NCBI GenBank assembly: GCA_942486035.1
Contig: CALNXK010000002.1
Coordinates: forward strand, 8,111,001-8,175,000
DNA length: 64,000 nt
From: Porites lobata
Taxonomy: Eukaryota; Cnidaria; Anthozoa; Scleractinia; Poritidae
Direction: 5' to 3'
Shown here: positions 1 through 11,500 of the stretch, in pieces
How the letters are laid out: the number at the start of each line of letters is the position of its first letter
Position numbering within the stretch: the first letter of the stretch is position 1
The notes under the pieces: generated by a model
The model's database searches: none
The model's input: the letters and a program-made list of their open reading frames with translations, nothing else
What the model was told of the DNA's origin: nothing
Translations under genes and position numbers: made by a program

Positions 1-10
1 GATAAAGTAT

Positions 11-937
11 TTGGAACAAACAGTTTTGGAGTCTAATTCTGTCATTTCTAAGGGTTCAAAGAGGAGTAAAACAACCAAAAGTGTCAACTCAAAATCAAGT
101 TCAGACAGTGTACTTTCAACTAAAGTAGATAAATATAAGCTTCTACAGGAAGAAGCTGCTTTGAAGGTGAAGCTAGCCTATGTGGAACAAGAAAAGGCCC
201 TAGAAATAGAAAGGTTAAAACAGGAGCAGAAACTGGAAGAATTCAAACTTAAGAGGGAACTTGAACTTAGTAGAGCCAAGTTAAGTGTATGCAAAGAGAT
301 TGATAATGAGCAAACACCCTCCCTTGAAGAAGATCTGGGCAATCTTCCTAGTGATAGTAAAGGCGAAGGAGTGAAAAGATTCTTGCAATCTCTAACAGTA
401 ACTACCCGTGCAAATGAGACTAATACATCAGTTCAGTCCAAAGTACATGTTTCCAAAACACCTGTTTTGACAACAACATCCACACCAAAGTCTACAACAT
501 GTGGTTCGCAGGCTTCTGCTCCATCATTCTTACCGGGAGCCGTAACACAGTCAGTATTTACTGTTCGTCATTTTGAACCTGAACTTGGTCTTCCCATTCA
601 AACAGAAGCAGCTTGTACACAAGTTTTCTCGTCGGCAAAAACTGATCCTGTTGTAACTAACTCCATAAGTGGTCCATCACCAATTACGACAACAGTTATG
701 AATTCCCCTTCAAGTTACCAATTTGTTCATCCTCAGGGTCAAGTTAACTCCTTCTGTGAAGGGTGGGAAAAGGTTGCTTCATCATTAGAAAGGTGTATGG
801 ACAAGTTAACAGAAGCTAACTTAGAACAAAGTACTTTGAGTAAAGAACTGTTTGTTTCTGGACAACTTCCAAAACTGACCATTCCAGTATTTGAAGGAGA
901 CCCCCCTGCAATATCCTGTGTGCAACAGTGCCTTTAA
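11..937 (+). pseudogene. BEL/Pao gag, N-terminal half
   Basis: This open frame encodes a charged coiled-coil stretch (about residues 40-95, rich in K, E, Q and L), then a low-complexity Ser/Thr-rich linker, and ends at the conserved 'LTIPVFEGDP' start of the gag core. At about 899-906 a run of C appears to carry one extra base: the frame ends in CVQQCL, while the conserved continuation runs in the next frame from 891. The whole is therefore a frameshifted gag rather than two genes. The first codons may not be the true start, because the element continues to the left. Confidence 0.7.
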
Positions 938-2336
938 TGCTCTAGTTGACTCTAGACCACTGGCAGCAGACATCAAGCGGAATATGTTGAATCAGTATGG
1001 AACTGGAAAGCCAAAGCAAGTTGTGGAACATTATCTTCTGATTGGGACAGGAGATTATTATCAGAAAGCTAGGTCTGTATTGCAGGAAAGGTATGGAAAC
1101 TGTAATGTTGTGAGTACAGCATTTATTAACAAGTTGGAGAAGTGGCCTAAGATAAGACCCAAGGATGCCAGTGCCTTAAGGGAGTTCTCAGACATGTTAG
1201 ACAAGGTATTAGCAGCAAAGAACACCATTCCAAGTCTTTCTGTACTGGCCTATGCAAAGGAGAATGTAAAGTTACTATCAAAGTTACCCTACTACCTTGA
1301 AACCAAGTGGAGAGATGCAATTAAACAATGGAGACATACCCATGGTGAAGCCAGTTACCCTACCTTTGTTAAGTTTGCAGATTTCATCAGAGAAGCAGCA
1401 GAAAAGGCAAACATCCCCGAGTTAGAAGGCCTCGCCACATCAAGTAGTCCAAGATTTAACAGAAATCCGAAGCTGAAACCAGATAACGAGAAGGGTAGTT
1501 CTCCTTCTACATCAGCTAAGGGTGGTGGTAACAGTAAATCAGACCCCACTAATTCTAGTAAATCAAAGGACCCTGGTCCAAATGGTTTGACGAAGTGTCT
1601 GTTTTGTGGTGCAAAGCACAAGTAAGATGATTGCGCTGATTTCTTTAGAGAGCCTTTCAGTGAAAGGAGAGACTTCTTCTTCCGCGAACGTTTTTGTATG
1701 GGTTGTGCAGCCAGTAAGAGTCATCAGGTAGCGAACTGCAAGGAGAGGTTGAAATGCAAAATGAAAACATACTCAGGAACACATCCCACATGCCTTCAAA
1801 AGGAACTAAAACAAGACAATGCTGCCATCTCAAATTGTATGAGTGTATGTCTAATTCCTGAACAAAGCGGTGGATTTGATCACACCATGATAGTACCGGT
1901 GTGGGTCAGGCCAGTGGGAGAGCCAGAAAAGGAAATCTTGCAGTATGCAGTCCTCGACGATCATTCAAATGTCACTTTTGTGTCTGAGACTCTTTGTGAA
2001 CGGTTTAAACTGCAAGGCCCATCAACCGAGCTTCTGTTGACCACAATGCAGCAGCAAAATGCCCGTGTGAAAACTAAAAAGATATCTGGGCTAGAGATTC
2101 TTGACTACCATAGAGAATGTGTAGTGAAGATGCCAGTAGCCTTCACCCGGGAACTTGTTTCAGCTAACCGGTCGCAGATTCCAAAACCTGAAGTGGCTAG
2201 GGAATGGCAACATCTGAAGCCCATCGCCGATAAGTTGACACCGTACCACCCAGATGCAGAAATTTCTATCCTGATTGGAAACAACTGCCCAAGAGCTGTC
2301 CGACCAAGGGACAAATTTCATTGGTGCACGAAGTGA
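891..2336 (+). pseudogene. BEL/Pao gag core, zinc knuckles and protease
   Basis: The frame continues the gag core (NALVDSRPLAADIK onward, helical, about 170 residues). It then has Cys-His zinc-binding motifs CLFCGAKHK and, past an in-frame stop at 1622-1624, CMGC...HQVANC. A retroviral-type aspartic protease follows with LDDHSN as its active-site region (about 1951-1968), matching the LDD/LDxGS style of this superfamily. After the protease (stop near 2334) the sequence jumps to integrase. The stop and the missing pol make it non-functional. Confidence 0.7.
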
Positions 2337-3025
2337 ACTGAAAGCAGCATTATGTGAGATGAATCAAGAACATGTTAAAGACTATTTGCGAGTGGATTCC
2401 ATTCAAGTTGAACGTACCCCATTCTAGTAACATGGGCGGGACATGGGAACGTATGATTCGTAAAGTACGCAACGCACTTGAACCGCTACTGTTACAAGCT
2501 GGCAGCCAACTTGATGAGGAGACATTGCGAACACTCTTGACAGAAGTCGAGTGCATTATTAATTCAAGACCCCTCAGCGTCGATAACTTATGTGATGCAA
2601 AAGCGCCAGAGCCGTTGACTCCTAACCATCTTCTTACTATGAAACCTAAAAGAGTGCTACCGCCCCCAGGAAAGTTTCAAAGAGCCGATATGTATTGTAG
2701 TAGACGTTGGAGAACAGTTCAGTAGTTTGCAAATGAATTCTGGCTGAGATGGTGGGGAGGGTATCTTCAAATGTTACAAGTCAGGCAAAAGTGGGTCCAG
2801 CCTAAGAGAAACCTTGCTGTTGGTGATATAGTCATCTCTAAGGAAAGTGAAAGCAAGCGCAACAAGTGGCCACTTGGCAAAGTAGTGCAGGTGTATCCAA
2901 GTGACGACGGATATGTCAGAAAGGTCAGGTTGCTGATGGCAGACGGGAATTTGGATGATAGTGGCGAACGCCAACGCCCACCATCATATTTAGACATGTT
3001 CAACACGAACATTTCGTTTGTATAA
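2337..3025 (+). pseudogene. BEL/Pao integrase C-terminal part and tail domain
   Basis: From about 2372 one frame gives HSSNMGGTWERMIRKVRNAL..., the end of a BEL/Pao integrase core with the E-containing helix (TEVECIINSRPL) and PLTPNHLL. A stop near 2723 interrupts it. Another frame (2771-3025) then gives the tail domain that follows integrase in these elements (WVQPKRNLAVGDIV, WPLGKVVQVYPSDDGYVRKV). The catalytic DD part of the integrase is absent. The coding remnant ends at about 3025 and no 3' LTR is evident. Confidence 0.75.
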
Positions 3026-3659
3026 TGTCCAGCAAATCGATCAGTACGGTGGATTACAAATTGTAAGTCCGTATCCTGCTGAGTTGCTTCTGAAATTTCG
3101 GCTAAGCGGCTTGTTATAAGCTTTGATCTTCGTGAACTAGTCTGGTCGTTTCAATCTCTTGTTCCATCTTGCTTCGGTTCTGGTTAGTTGTTTGAGATCT
3201 GCTCAGCGCATCTGCAATAAGGAGGTCTTTGCCTTTAACATACTTGTCGTATCCCCTGATTCTACAAAGAATTCGCTGTATAGCCATCAAACAAGCTCTC
3301 CTTTAACATGTTTCTTCAGTACGGCAGCAAGAGCCTTTTGTGGTCATTATTGACTGTCACTTTCCTACTCATAAGTGTTAATGTATGAAATCTAGTGAGC
3401 CGAAATACAATACTTTGCTTCTCTTTCTAAATTTGGCTGTAGCATTTTTCAGTGTCAGTTAATGCTCTCGATGCAAAGTGTATAAATTGGCCGCCTTGCA
3501 TGAGGCAGGCTCCTAATCCACTTGTTCAGCCACATCGAAGTATTTCAGCAGTGGTAGGTCACTTTTTGAGCATTAATGAAATGATCATGGGTTTAAAATG
3601 AGGGTCTGTATTTCATCAAGCGAGCTTAATTGACGGACCCTACAGCTCCAGGCTTTCTG
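3026..3659. other. No gene seen
   Basis: About 630 bases between two retroelement remnants. It may be untranslated tail of the BEL/Pao element or unrecognised 3' sequence of the neighbouring minus-strand gypsy relic. No paired LTR, splice-flanked exon or terminal repeat could be identified. Confidence 0.4.
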
Positions 3660-5870
3660 TTTATTTTATTGCCAGATAAATGCATTGCTGTTCTTCAGCA
3701 GAGCTCTCAGTGGTTAAAAAATCTTCTGAAAATCGTGAGAGGTAGGTAACATCACTAAGTAGTCTTCTCAATTCATCGTCGTTGGTTGGGGCAGGTATGG
3801 ACACAAAACAATCTTGTTTCTTGGGGTCAGGTATATATCCTTTGTCTGTTAGGCCACACCCATATGCATGTAGAACAGTTCAGTCTTCTTCAGCCGGAAC
3901 TTTTCCTTATTAAGTTTGATATTATTCCGCTGGAATCGCTTTAACAAGGCAGGAAATTTCTTGTCATGGCTAGCTGTTGCTTCTTCACAGCTGTCATCTT
4001 CACCCCAGATCAAGATGTCATCGACTATAGCCTTTACACTTTCCAATCCTGCTAGATTCTCATCAATTATTCTCTGAAATTCTTCAGTTGCTACACTGAT
4101 GCCAAAGGCATTCGTCCGCTCAAGAGGTTGTCAGCAAGGGGCTTCCTGCATCTAATTGTACAGGCAGTCTTGATAAAAGCTAAAGAAAATACTTTAGTTA
4201 GCATTGCCAATTTCTGTATGCAGATGCTCAACAGCTGAGCTTGGATACTCATATCGCTTGAGTGCGATGTTCAGTGGTCTACTGCCTATGCAGAGTCTAA
4301 TTCCATTATTAGTAGAAGGTTTGCAGTTTACAGCTGTAGGAGCACTCACCCATTTAGTGGGCTCAGTCACTTTTTATAGTGTACCTTGCTGTTGGAGGTC
4401 TTTTACTTAAGCAACAATTTTTTTTAAAACACAAAGAGGGATCTCTCTAAAAGCTCTTTTGTGCGGAATGACATTATTACTTGTGTACAGGTGTAGTTCG
4501 CCGTCAAACGTTCCTATACTTTCAAAGACTTGAGGGTAGTCGTCCGGTCAGAACGGTCTTCAAGGGGAGTGGTGTTGGCACAATTCACTAGCAGTTGGAG
4601 GGTTTAGCTGGCCCTGGTACAGCAATAATGTTCTAGATCTCCGTAAGACCTCAATAAGTCTGAGGGTTTCATAGTCGTTCAGGCCAATGAGGGTTGCTAT
4701 GTCTCTTTCAACAATTCTAAACTGAATAATCACTTCTTCATTGGTTTCAGGATTTACTCCTGACAAAGACTTTTGTGGTTCCCAGTGTCTAAACTCATGG
4801 TTTCTTCATCATAGTTAGAAAGAGCAGGCTTGTTTGCATTGCGATTATAGACTCCACTGATGTCTTTGAACACATTCCGCACAGGGAGAATGCTACATGC
4901 AGAACCAGAGTCTATCTGTTAGCTAACAGGAATCCTTCTCTTAACGGACAGCAATATAGTAGGCTTGCAAAAGCTTTCTTGTGATCACAGTTTTCTGGTT
5001 AAGTACACAAATTTCGTCAAGAACTTGTTAATAGTGAATCCTCACCATCTTCTTCCACTCTCAGTACAAATTGTTTTGTGGATGACTTTGATTGTTTGTG
5101 ATCTGAGTGTTTCTCTTGTATCCCTTTTTGGAGTTGTTTGCTCTTCTTTGATCGATCTTTGAGTCTTGGTGGTGATTTTTGATCTGTCACTTTCTATAGA
5201 CTGTTCCCTAGGTGGGGTCGAGTTTCTTGCCTGAAAAGCAATGAGCTCCCATTTTGCTGGCACAGTAATTACACTTGAGGACTTTCTTAGGCTTTTTTTA
5301 AAAAACAGCTTTTATGCTCTCCTTTGCGGGAGGTCGGTTTGCACTACCCTGGTACTTTTGAACATTAATTTTAGTACTTTCATAAGCCTTGCCAATGTTA
5401 ACAGCTTCACCTCTTGCCAGGGTGCCACCTTTCCTAGGAATCGTTTTTTCTGTTGTTCATCAGATACACCGTAAAAAGATGATCTCCACCTTGTCTAATA
5501 TTCGTCTACATAATTGCAGTCTCTACAGGGGTTGTCTCTCCAGGTTTTTGCACTTGTTCTTTAAATTCCTTTTAGAAGCAACAATTTCGTTACACTCTGG
5601 ACTTACTGCTCTCTCTAACCGGTTCATCCCGGATACCGCAGTTCGTAGTCGTAATACATCGTCACCTTCAAACCAGTCAAAGTTGTCGTAGATCTTTTGG
5701 CCTTTAGGACCGAGCCCATCTTGAACCAGTTCGAAATCGATTCACAAGAAATCGATTCTCAGGACTTCCTTTGATGAATAGCACAGCAAATTGAACTTTG
5801 ATCGTTCGAAGTTCATGATGTTTCCCTTATAAAATCCAGTTGGGGTCTGTGCTGAGCCTGCTTCGGTACC
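3660..5870 (-). mobile_element. Ty3/gypsy LTR retrotransposon relic (gag end, protease, RT)
   Basis: Read on the minus strand from about 5870 down, broken frames give: a gag C-terminal segment with a Cys-rich knuckle (CNYCASKMGAHC) and basic linker (about 5700-5040); a protease-like segment (about 4770-4560); a reverse-transcriptase front part with RLCIGSRPLNIALKRYEYP (about 4300-4220); and the RT active-site region IVDDILIWG followed by LLKRFQRNNIKLNKEKF (about 4040-3860). Many stops and frameshifts separate the pieces. The arrangement and RT motifs are typical of Ty3/gypsy elements. RNase H, integrase and LTRs were not found. Confidence 0.75.
3849..4046 (-). pseudogene. Ty3/gypsy reverse transcriptase fragment
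   Basis: The longest uninterrupted piece of the gypsy pol, 65 residues. It contains VDDILIWG, equivalent to the catalytic Y/F-x-DD box with its first residue changed, and the following LNKEKFRLKKTEL segment that contacts the primer. Upstream on the same strand the RT fingers are recognisable at about 4300-4200 in another frame. A stop follows MGVA. Confidence 0.7.
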
Positions 5871-8170
5871 GACATTTTTCACGGCGCAGAGAAATTGATC
5901 ACAGGTTGTTAGAGCAGACGCGAAAATTCCAGTGAATTTGTAAATCTCCCATGATGCACATCAATATGGTTACCACCCTAAAACAATCAGGAAAACCACA
6001 GAAAACCCCTCTTTGTTTGCAACGCGATTTCACTGGAACTTGAGCAACTAGGGACGCCAGTACTAGAGCTTTCAAGGGCACCAAAGAACACTTTTCCAGT
6101 TTATACAGAGAATGAATTCAAACATACAATCGCTAAATCAATTTCCATTTAAGGTTGGTAGAATAAACAATTATGATTTGAAATTGATTTACACTTACAA
6201 TAATTATACTAGTTGTTACCTTGAATGTTTTGCTCAGATTTTATTATCACCAGGAACAAGATCAAGGAAACAGTGATAATTGTTTTAAGAACATCCATCT
6301 TTGATCTGCGAAAAAAGACAACAAGCTCAGTTCGTTTTCAAATGGCACTCGTTGACAAGAAATATAATGAAGAAGAACTTTAAGGAAATTTCCACAAGAT
6401 TTGTAATGCTTGCATTCGGCACTTCTGATCGTTCATAAGGAAGAATAATATTGTAAGAAATGAGCTGAAATTTGGCGGGAAGTTTTAGTTACAGACGAGT
6501 CTTATCTTATACTGTCATCTTGAATGTTGTCGATTAAATATATCTTAAAATTCCCTACCTTCTATATGGATCTTTGTAAATATTATTGTTCTCAATTACG
6601 CCGACGCAAATTCTTATGAAAAATATATTTCAAAAAAAGCTCTCATGGTATGAGTTGGCAATACCCATCTCATATGCAACAAACTCAACCTTCTCTTTCC
6701 TTCATAATATTGTAAGAAGTTTAAAGCACAATCTTGATGATTTCCAGGTTCATTTATTAGACGAACTTCAATACTAGGTTTAATGTTATTGGAGTCACGG
6801 AGACTAAGACAACAGAAGATTATCCGAAAATTCCAGGCTATTTGTTTGAATATGTCCCGACGCCTCCAGCTGCCAGAGGCGTTGCACTCTGCCCGCAGCG
6901 TCTTTCTTTCTCTTGCTGGATTTTGGCGTACTCGAGAAAGACTCTGCTCGAGTCGAGTGAGATATTTGTTGAACATACGCCGCAGATTGCTAGGATATGG
7001 TTTCGAACCCAGGCCTGTGCTTGCGACAGTGGACTCGGCTATGTCCATCGGATTATCAATAAATGGATGCTCGCACTCGAATAAAACAGTTTGACGAGAG
7101 ACAACAAGATTGACTAGTTCAAAAGTTTGGGCTGCGGTGACCTAGCAAAAAGGTTTGACGTGATTCAGGCAGAGCAATCGCCATCTTGAATTTTACCAAG
7201 ACTTAGAAAGCAGGTTACGTAAAATTGCGATAAATGGTCATTTTCTGTGCTTGACATGTAAAGTAACCCATAAATACGCACTTTGTATCATTTCATCCAC
7301 AAGTTACTTGTATTGTTGAAAAAAGTTGAAAAAACATGCATTTTCACTCAAAAATTGATTGACCACCTGCTACTTATGACATCATATCTCGAAACCATAG
7401 TTAACCGACCACCACTAAACTTGTCTGAAAAAACGCCCGAGGGATAAACGAACAGCTACTGAGAACGTCAGGTGCTGATGTTTCATCTTTCAGGAAAAAT
7501 ATCAAAAAACCTCATTGGGGTGGCAACCCTTCCCCCCCCCCACTTGTACGCCCGAGGGTTTATTCAGTAATCTGAGCCGGGAAGTTTCAAACGGGTGTCT
7601 TTTTAGTCTACACTAGAAATTTTTCCTACAGTTATTTCTTCATAACCAGCTAGCGTTGACCAGATTTGGAAGAAGTCTGCGATATCCGGAACAGTGACGT
7701 CAACAGTACAAAGTAATCCGCAGAAAAGGACCGGCAACGGAGAAGTTCTGGGGAGAGTTTGCCTTGTTTTTGTAGAGCAGTACAAAATGGCGGAACATTT
7801 CACATGTTCCGCGAAGAAGGAATAGCTGAACCACTATCTAAAAACACAGCAAGAATACAACTTGACGGATGACATCTACTATTTAAAGAATATCTGCCAG
7901 ACTACTGAAACATTCCATTGTACACTGCTCCGAAGTTGTCGAGAAACACTGGGGCAAACGAAGACCGGCACCTAAAATGTAGATCGATCAAGTTAAGTAT
8001 TTCTAGCTTGTTTGAAGGTTTTTTTTAAGGAATTATTTTAAAGGAAAAATGAAACGGTTATTGGATTCGGTCTTAGTAATAATTCTTCAGATCATACTCA
8101 GTCTCATCCAATAATTGCTCATTATTGTTTAGGTTACAAGAGTCACAGATGCCTCAATTAATTTATACTT
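5871..8170. other. No recognisable gene
   Basis: Some open frames exist (for example 6614-7048 on the minus strand and 6842-7084 on the plus), but they overlap one another and show no known motif or signal peptide. The only notable local feature is a C-run at about 7532-7541. Toward 8090-8175 the sequence resembles the intron just before the intact lectin exon at 20910, so at least this end belongs to the duplicated locus. Confidence 0.4.
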
Positions 8171-8175
8171 TTTAG

Positions 8176-8282
8176 CTTTGGAGTGTCCTGATAACTGGAG
8201 TAAATATGAAGATATTTGCTACAAGGTTGTGGATATGTTAGGTTATCCGCGGAGATTTGATCACTTAATGGCACCAAAACTC
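8176..8282 (+). pseudogene. Truncated lectin exon of a decayed RTK paralogue
   Basis: A splice acceptor (tactttttag) is followed by a frame reading LECPDNWSKYEDICYKVVDM, closely matching the start of the intact lectin exon at 20910 (LECPETWKEFEGFCYKVMDR). The similarity extends into the preceding intron (shared 'caataattg' and 'acaagagtca' blocks). The match stops after YPRRF, just before the TTAA at 8283 where a long-TIR element begins, so the rest of the lectin fold is gone. It is a relic of a tandem duplicate. Confidence 0.75.
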
Positions 8283-8286
8283 TTAA

Positions 8287-8860
8287 GAGCCAATGTCTCT
8301 AATTTTCGAGAATCGGTTGACAGTCGTGAATTTTTGAATTTCTTCATATATTGCCCAAATAATCTCTATAGTACCCTAATTTCAAAAATCACGTTAAAAC
8401 TTGTAACAGCTTTTTATTTTTTCAGGAATCAGGCAAAGTTTGAAAAACTCTAAATCGGTGCTCTTTCGAGTATGAAATTAGCGAAAATTGAGCATTTTCT
8501 TCGCGCTCGTACATAAAAACGGAATAATATCTCTAGATGAAATCACGTCACAAAAGAGACACACATTTTTACTTTATAATTCAGCAGTTAACTTTAAATA
8601 AACCGTTTAAATGTGACTGCACCGGCCGCAAGAAGAAACACGGTTTCAGCACTTTTCAAAAATGGCAAATTTGACCTAACTTCACCATCGTAAAAACCCA
8701 GTTGGTACACGGAATTTTAATATGAAACAAGAACTGTATTGAAGCATATCCTTTGCTGTTGTTTGTGTTAAAATATTTCTGGCAGCATTCCAAATGCGCA
8801 CCGTCGAGAGACCAAAACCTGAAGGGTATTTTGACACCAGGAAAGCGCGTGCAACAAGCA
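8287..8860 (+). repeat. Left inverted-repeat arm of the 7.1 kb element
   Basis: Pairs with 14810-15396 in opposite orientation. Shared blocks include GAATCGGTTGACAGTCGTGA near the tip and GGCAAATTTGACCTAACTTC about 380 bases inside. Divergence increases toward the inner end. Confidence 0.75.
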
Positions 8861-9531
8861 AGTTTCGACGCTTGGAATATTAATCCTTCGCAAACGTAAG
8901 TTACTTCGACATTTAAACCCTAGTCAGAGTTGTAACGGTTTCAGATTATATTTCGGCGTTTCTGTGCGGTTTAACATGATTCTTTCAACTGATTTTTGCG
9001 ATAAACCATAATGAAGAGACAAATACGCAGTTCAAATCACAGTTAGTAGAGGGGATTATTGTCGAAATACTCGCTTGCAAAAGTTTTAATCGTATTGAAA
9101 CCTTAAAATCAGAAAAGTTATTTACTTACCTGAATTTAAATGCTAGACGGGGTCACAGTACCGCTAACTAAATTCTGCATCAAGGCAAAATCGAAGTTAA
9201 GTTTGTATATGTTTTCAATCTGTCAACACGAGGGAAGATGACATTCCGGGAGTGCGTGACGCGTAACGCGCCGGAAACGAAATTCCTGGTATAAGTGTTT
9301 TACGGTGCAAGTCTTTGTTGTATGTTCGTATAGCATCTCGCACATATTCAAACTTGGCTTGTGGCGCCTGTGGCAGCAGTAATGCTGAATGTATTGCGAT
9401 CATAGAAAAGATGTCGTGAGTCACCTTGGTATGCTCCTGACTTGTTAGTAAGGTGGGTATGTAGGGCAATAACCAAACATCGACCCTACCATGCTAATGA
9501 TAAAAGTAAGGTTTTCTGCATTTACGTTAGG

Positions 9532-9770
9532 TGATCAAAATTGGCGCATGAAAATAAGAGTTTTTCCTCACCACCTTTAAATGTTTGGTTTCGAGTAGCG
9601 GTGCAACAAATCACGTGGTACCGTTCTAGATCAACCTGCTGGCTGCTCATAGAGGGGTCCATAAAGGCACATTGATTGATGACTCTGTATGGCCTGAACT
9701 GAAAATGATATAGCAGACGTTTTCTGAGCAACGAATGTGCAGCTTTTACACTCCTCTTTCGTTCCGAAAA
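9532..9770 (+). repeat. Direct repeat, copy 1
   Basis: About 240 bases matching 10131-10377 in the same orientation. Shared blocks include 'ctaaatgtttggtt', 'ggctgctcat' and 'gcagacgttttctgagc'. This looks like an older local duplication or two copies of one repeat family. Confidence 0.7.
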
Positions 9771-9779
9771 TAGACGAGC

Positions 9780-9950
9780 ACGCGAGCGAAGCGAGCGAGC
9801 GAGAGAGAGCCCCTTGCTCTACTGGTCAATATATCCCCCGCGGCTTTTATTTTCATACGCAAAATCGACGATCTCCAAAGAGAAAATAGATGGACGATCT
9901 CTAATGAAAAAGTAGAGGGTCTGTGAACAGGCTACGAAGGTGCTTGCTAT
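9780..9950. repeat. Dispersed repeat, also near 36840-36945
   Basis: The segment with 'ggtcaatatatcccccgcgg', 'agagaaaatag' and 'gggtctgtgaacaggct' recurs with small changes at 36840-36945. Both are copies of one interspersed repeat. A (gcga)-rich stretch precedes it at 9783-9810. Confidence 0.6.
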
Positions 9951-10130
9951 TATTTTAGTGAACTTTACAAGAGGTCTCAGGTGATTATGCTAACGTCATG
10001 AAAAGTCTACTTTAGGGAAGGAGGAGGAGATGGGTGGGTTGGTTGGCATTGGGTTCTCCATTAGGATCAACCCTACACATACAACAATCCATGTCTTTAT
10101 CACTACATTTAGAGCTAGCAGACTTTGTTT

Positions 10131-10377
10131 GATCCACAAAATTGGCGCATAAAAATAAAAGTTTTTCCTCACCACCGCTAAATGTTTGGTTCCGGGTGGC
10201 GGAGAACAAATCACGTTGTTCCGTTCCGGAACAGCCTACTGGCCATGCTGGCTGCTCATTTAAAAGGGGTCCGTCAAGGCACATTAATTGATGACTCTGT
10301 GCGGCCTGAAGAAACTTAAATACGCAGACGTTTTCTGAGCGACGAAGGTGCTGCCTTTACACTTCTTTTTCTTTTCG
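10131..10377 (+). repeat. Direct repeat, copy 2
   Basis: Second copy of the 9532-9770 repeat, shifted by about 600 bases. It carries 'aaattggcgcataaaaataa' at the left and 'gcagacgttttctgagcga' at the right. Confidence 0.7.
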
Positions 10378-10942
10378 AAAATGGCCACGGACTTCTCTCC
10401 TCGCTCCTCGCCGCTAGGCGGACGTTTTTGCCTGAGAGATACCACCATGAAGGAGTTTTAGCACACAAGTCATTGCAGGTGCAGACCTACGAAAAGGGCA
10501 TTCTCCATCTGAAATTTTAAATCGAAATGAAAGGCTGTTTTCAGCCTTTTATCTCTTTTCTCCGCAACGTATTTGGTTAAAAGATAGTAAGTAAAATGGC
10601 TGAGGCACTTTAAAGCATTTTTTTCATTTACGCGACGGATTTTGACGTTATGTATGGTGGCCGACAACTGCCATACGTCAACACGACATAAATTTGTTAA
10701 TTTTAGATTGAACTTTAATTATTTTGAATTGAAAATAAAACGAAAGAAAAACGTCAAATTATTTTGTTTTTCATTGAACTGGAACAGGAGCCCATCAGGC
10801 TCCTGACTGGAAATAGATTCATTTTGTAAAATTTCAAAACAAACTTTGTTATTATGAAATGAAAATAAAAATAAAAGTGAAATAGAAGCAGAAGTGAAAC
10901 TAATTTGTTCACAGCCATTCAAAACAGAAAAAGTAAAATTAT

Positions 10943-11125
10943 TATGTTCGCGGCCGGGAACTGCCATTCAAAACAGGAAAAGTAAAACTAGTATGTTCAT
11001 GGCCGGGAACTGCCTTTTAAAACGGAAAAAGTAAAATTAATATGTTCATGGCCGGGAACTGCCGTTCAAAACAAACAAAAAGTAAAATTAATAGGTTCAT
11101 GGCCGGCAACTGCCGTTCAAAAAAA
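10943..11125 (+). repeat. Minisatellite, unit about 50 bp (block 1)
   Basis: About four units, each with a core like 'tatgttcatggccgggaact' followed by 'gccrttcaaaac' and 'gtaaaatta'. Unit starts are near 10943, 10991, 11041 and 11092. The block lies just left of the big palindrome. An A-rich stretch with 'atgaaaataaaaataaaagt' precedes it and also precedes block 2. Confidence 0.8.
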
Positions 11126-11239
11126 AAAAAGAAAGAAAGAAACCTGAGACTTTTGGCGGGAGACGATAGTCTTCCTCGCAGCCGCTCGGGCCGGGGTCAC
11201 CCAATTCTCCCCGCTGTCATACATTCCTTTCCCACTAAC

Positions 11240-11312
11240 CTCGTGTAAACAGGCTAAATTCGTTCCCAGGTTGTCTCTCCGTTGGAGAGAACCCTGGGAA
11301 CGAGGTTGCCTT
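11240..11312. repeat. Small hairpin element
   Basis: Inverted halves 'cgttcccaggttgtctctc' and 'agagaaccctgggaacga' form a short stem-loop. Related 'ctcgtccccag' hairpins occur at 57290-57356, and one end of the type at about 49125. This pattern fits a tiny foldback MITE family. Confidence 0.5.
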
Positions 11313-11404
11313 TCTAGACGTCGACGGTTTGTTAAAGCTACAGAGTTTTTTTAGCTCATGGATGACGTAGTCATGCCATGGGCTTTTGGAGACACTCGAA
11401 TGGC

Positions 11405-11452
11405 ACTCGATCACTCACTCACTCACTCACCCACTCACTTACTCACTTACTT
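11405..11452 (+). repeat. Simple repeat (CACT)n
   Basis: An imperfect run of cactcact units, decaying to cactta at its right end. No coding meaning is apparent. Confidence 0.85.
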
Positions 11453-11500
11453 GATATGGAGAAGATGCGATCGACAGAGTGTGAAAGAGCTATCGAAGCC

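Larger units (their letters stand above)
1..3025 (+). mobile_element. BEL/Pao LTR retrotransposon, internally deleted, truncated at the left edge
   Basis: Three segments in the same orientation give a gag, a zinc-knuckle/protease and then directly the last part of an integrase plus the basic tail domain typical of BEL/Pao elements. No reverse transcriptase or RNase H lies between them, so roughly the central half of pol is missing. Frames are broken by at least one frameshift near 900 and a stop at 1622. No LTR is recognisable in the window; the 5' end lies to the left of it. Family assignment rests on the gag and integrase-tail style (seen) and my knowledge of BEL/Pao proteins. Confidence 0.8.

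Noticed and set aside
6614..7084. Overlapping frames of 80-144 codons
   Set aside because: Both strands are open in the same place with no motif, signal or splice site; probably chance.
8048..8104. Short hydrophobic leader-like frame just before the dead lectin exon
   Set aside because: It has an ATG and hydrophobic residues, but no splice donor and no similarity to the real signal-peptide exon at 20465.
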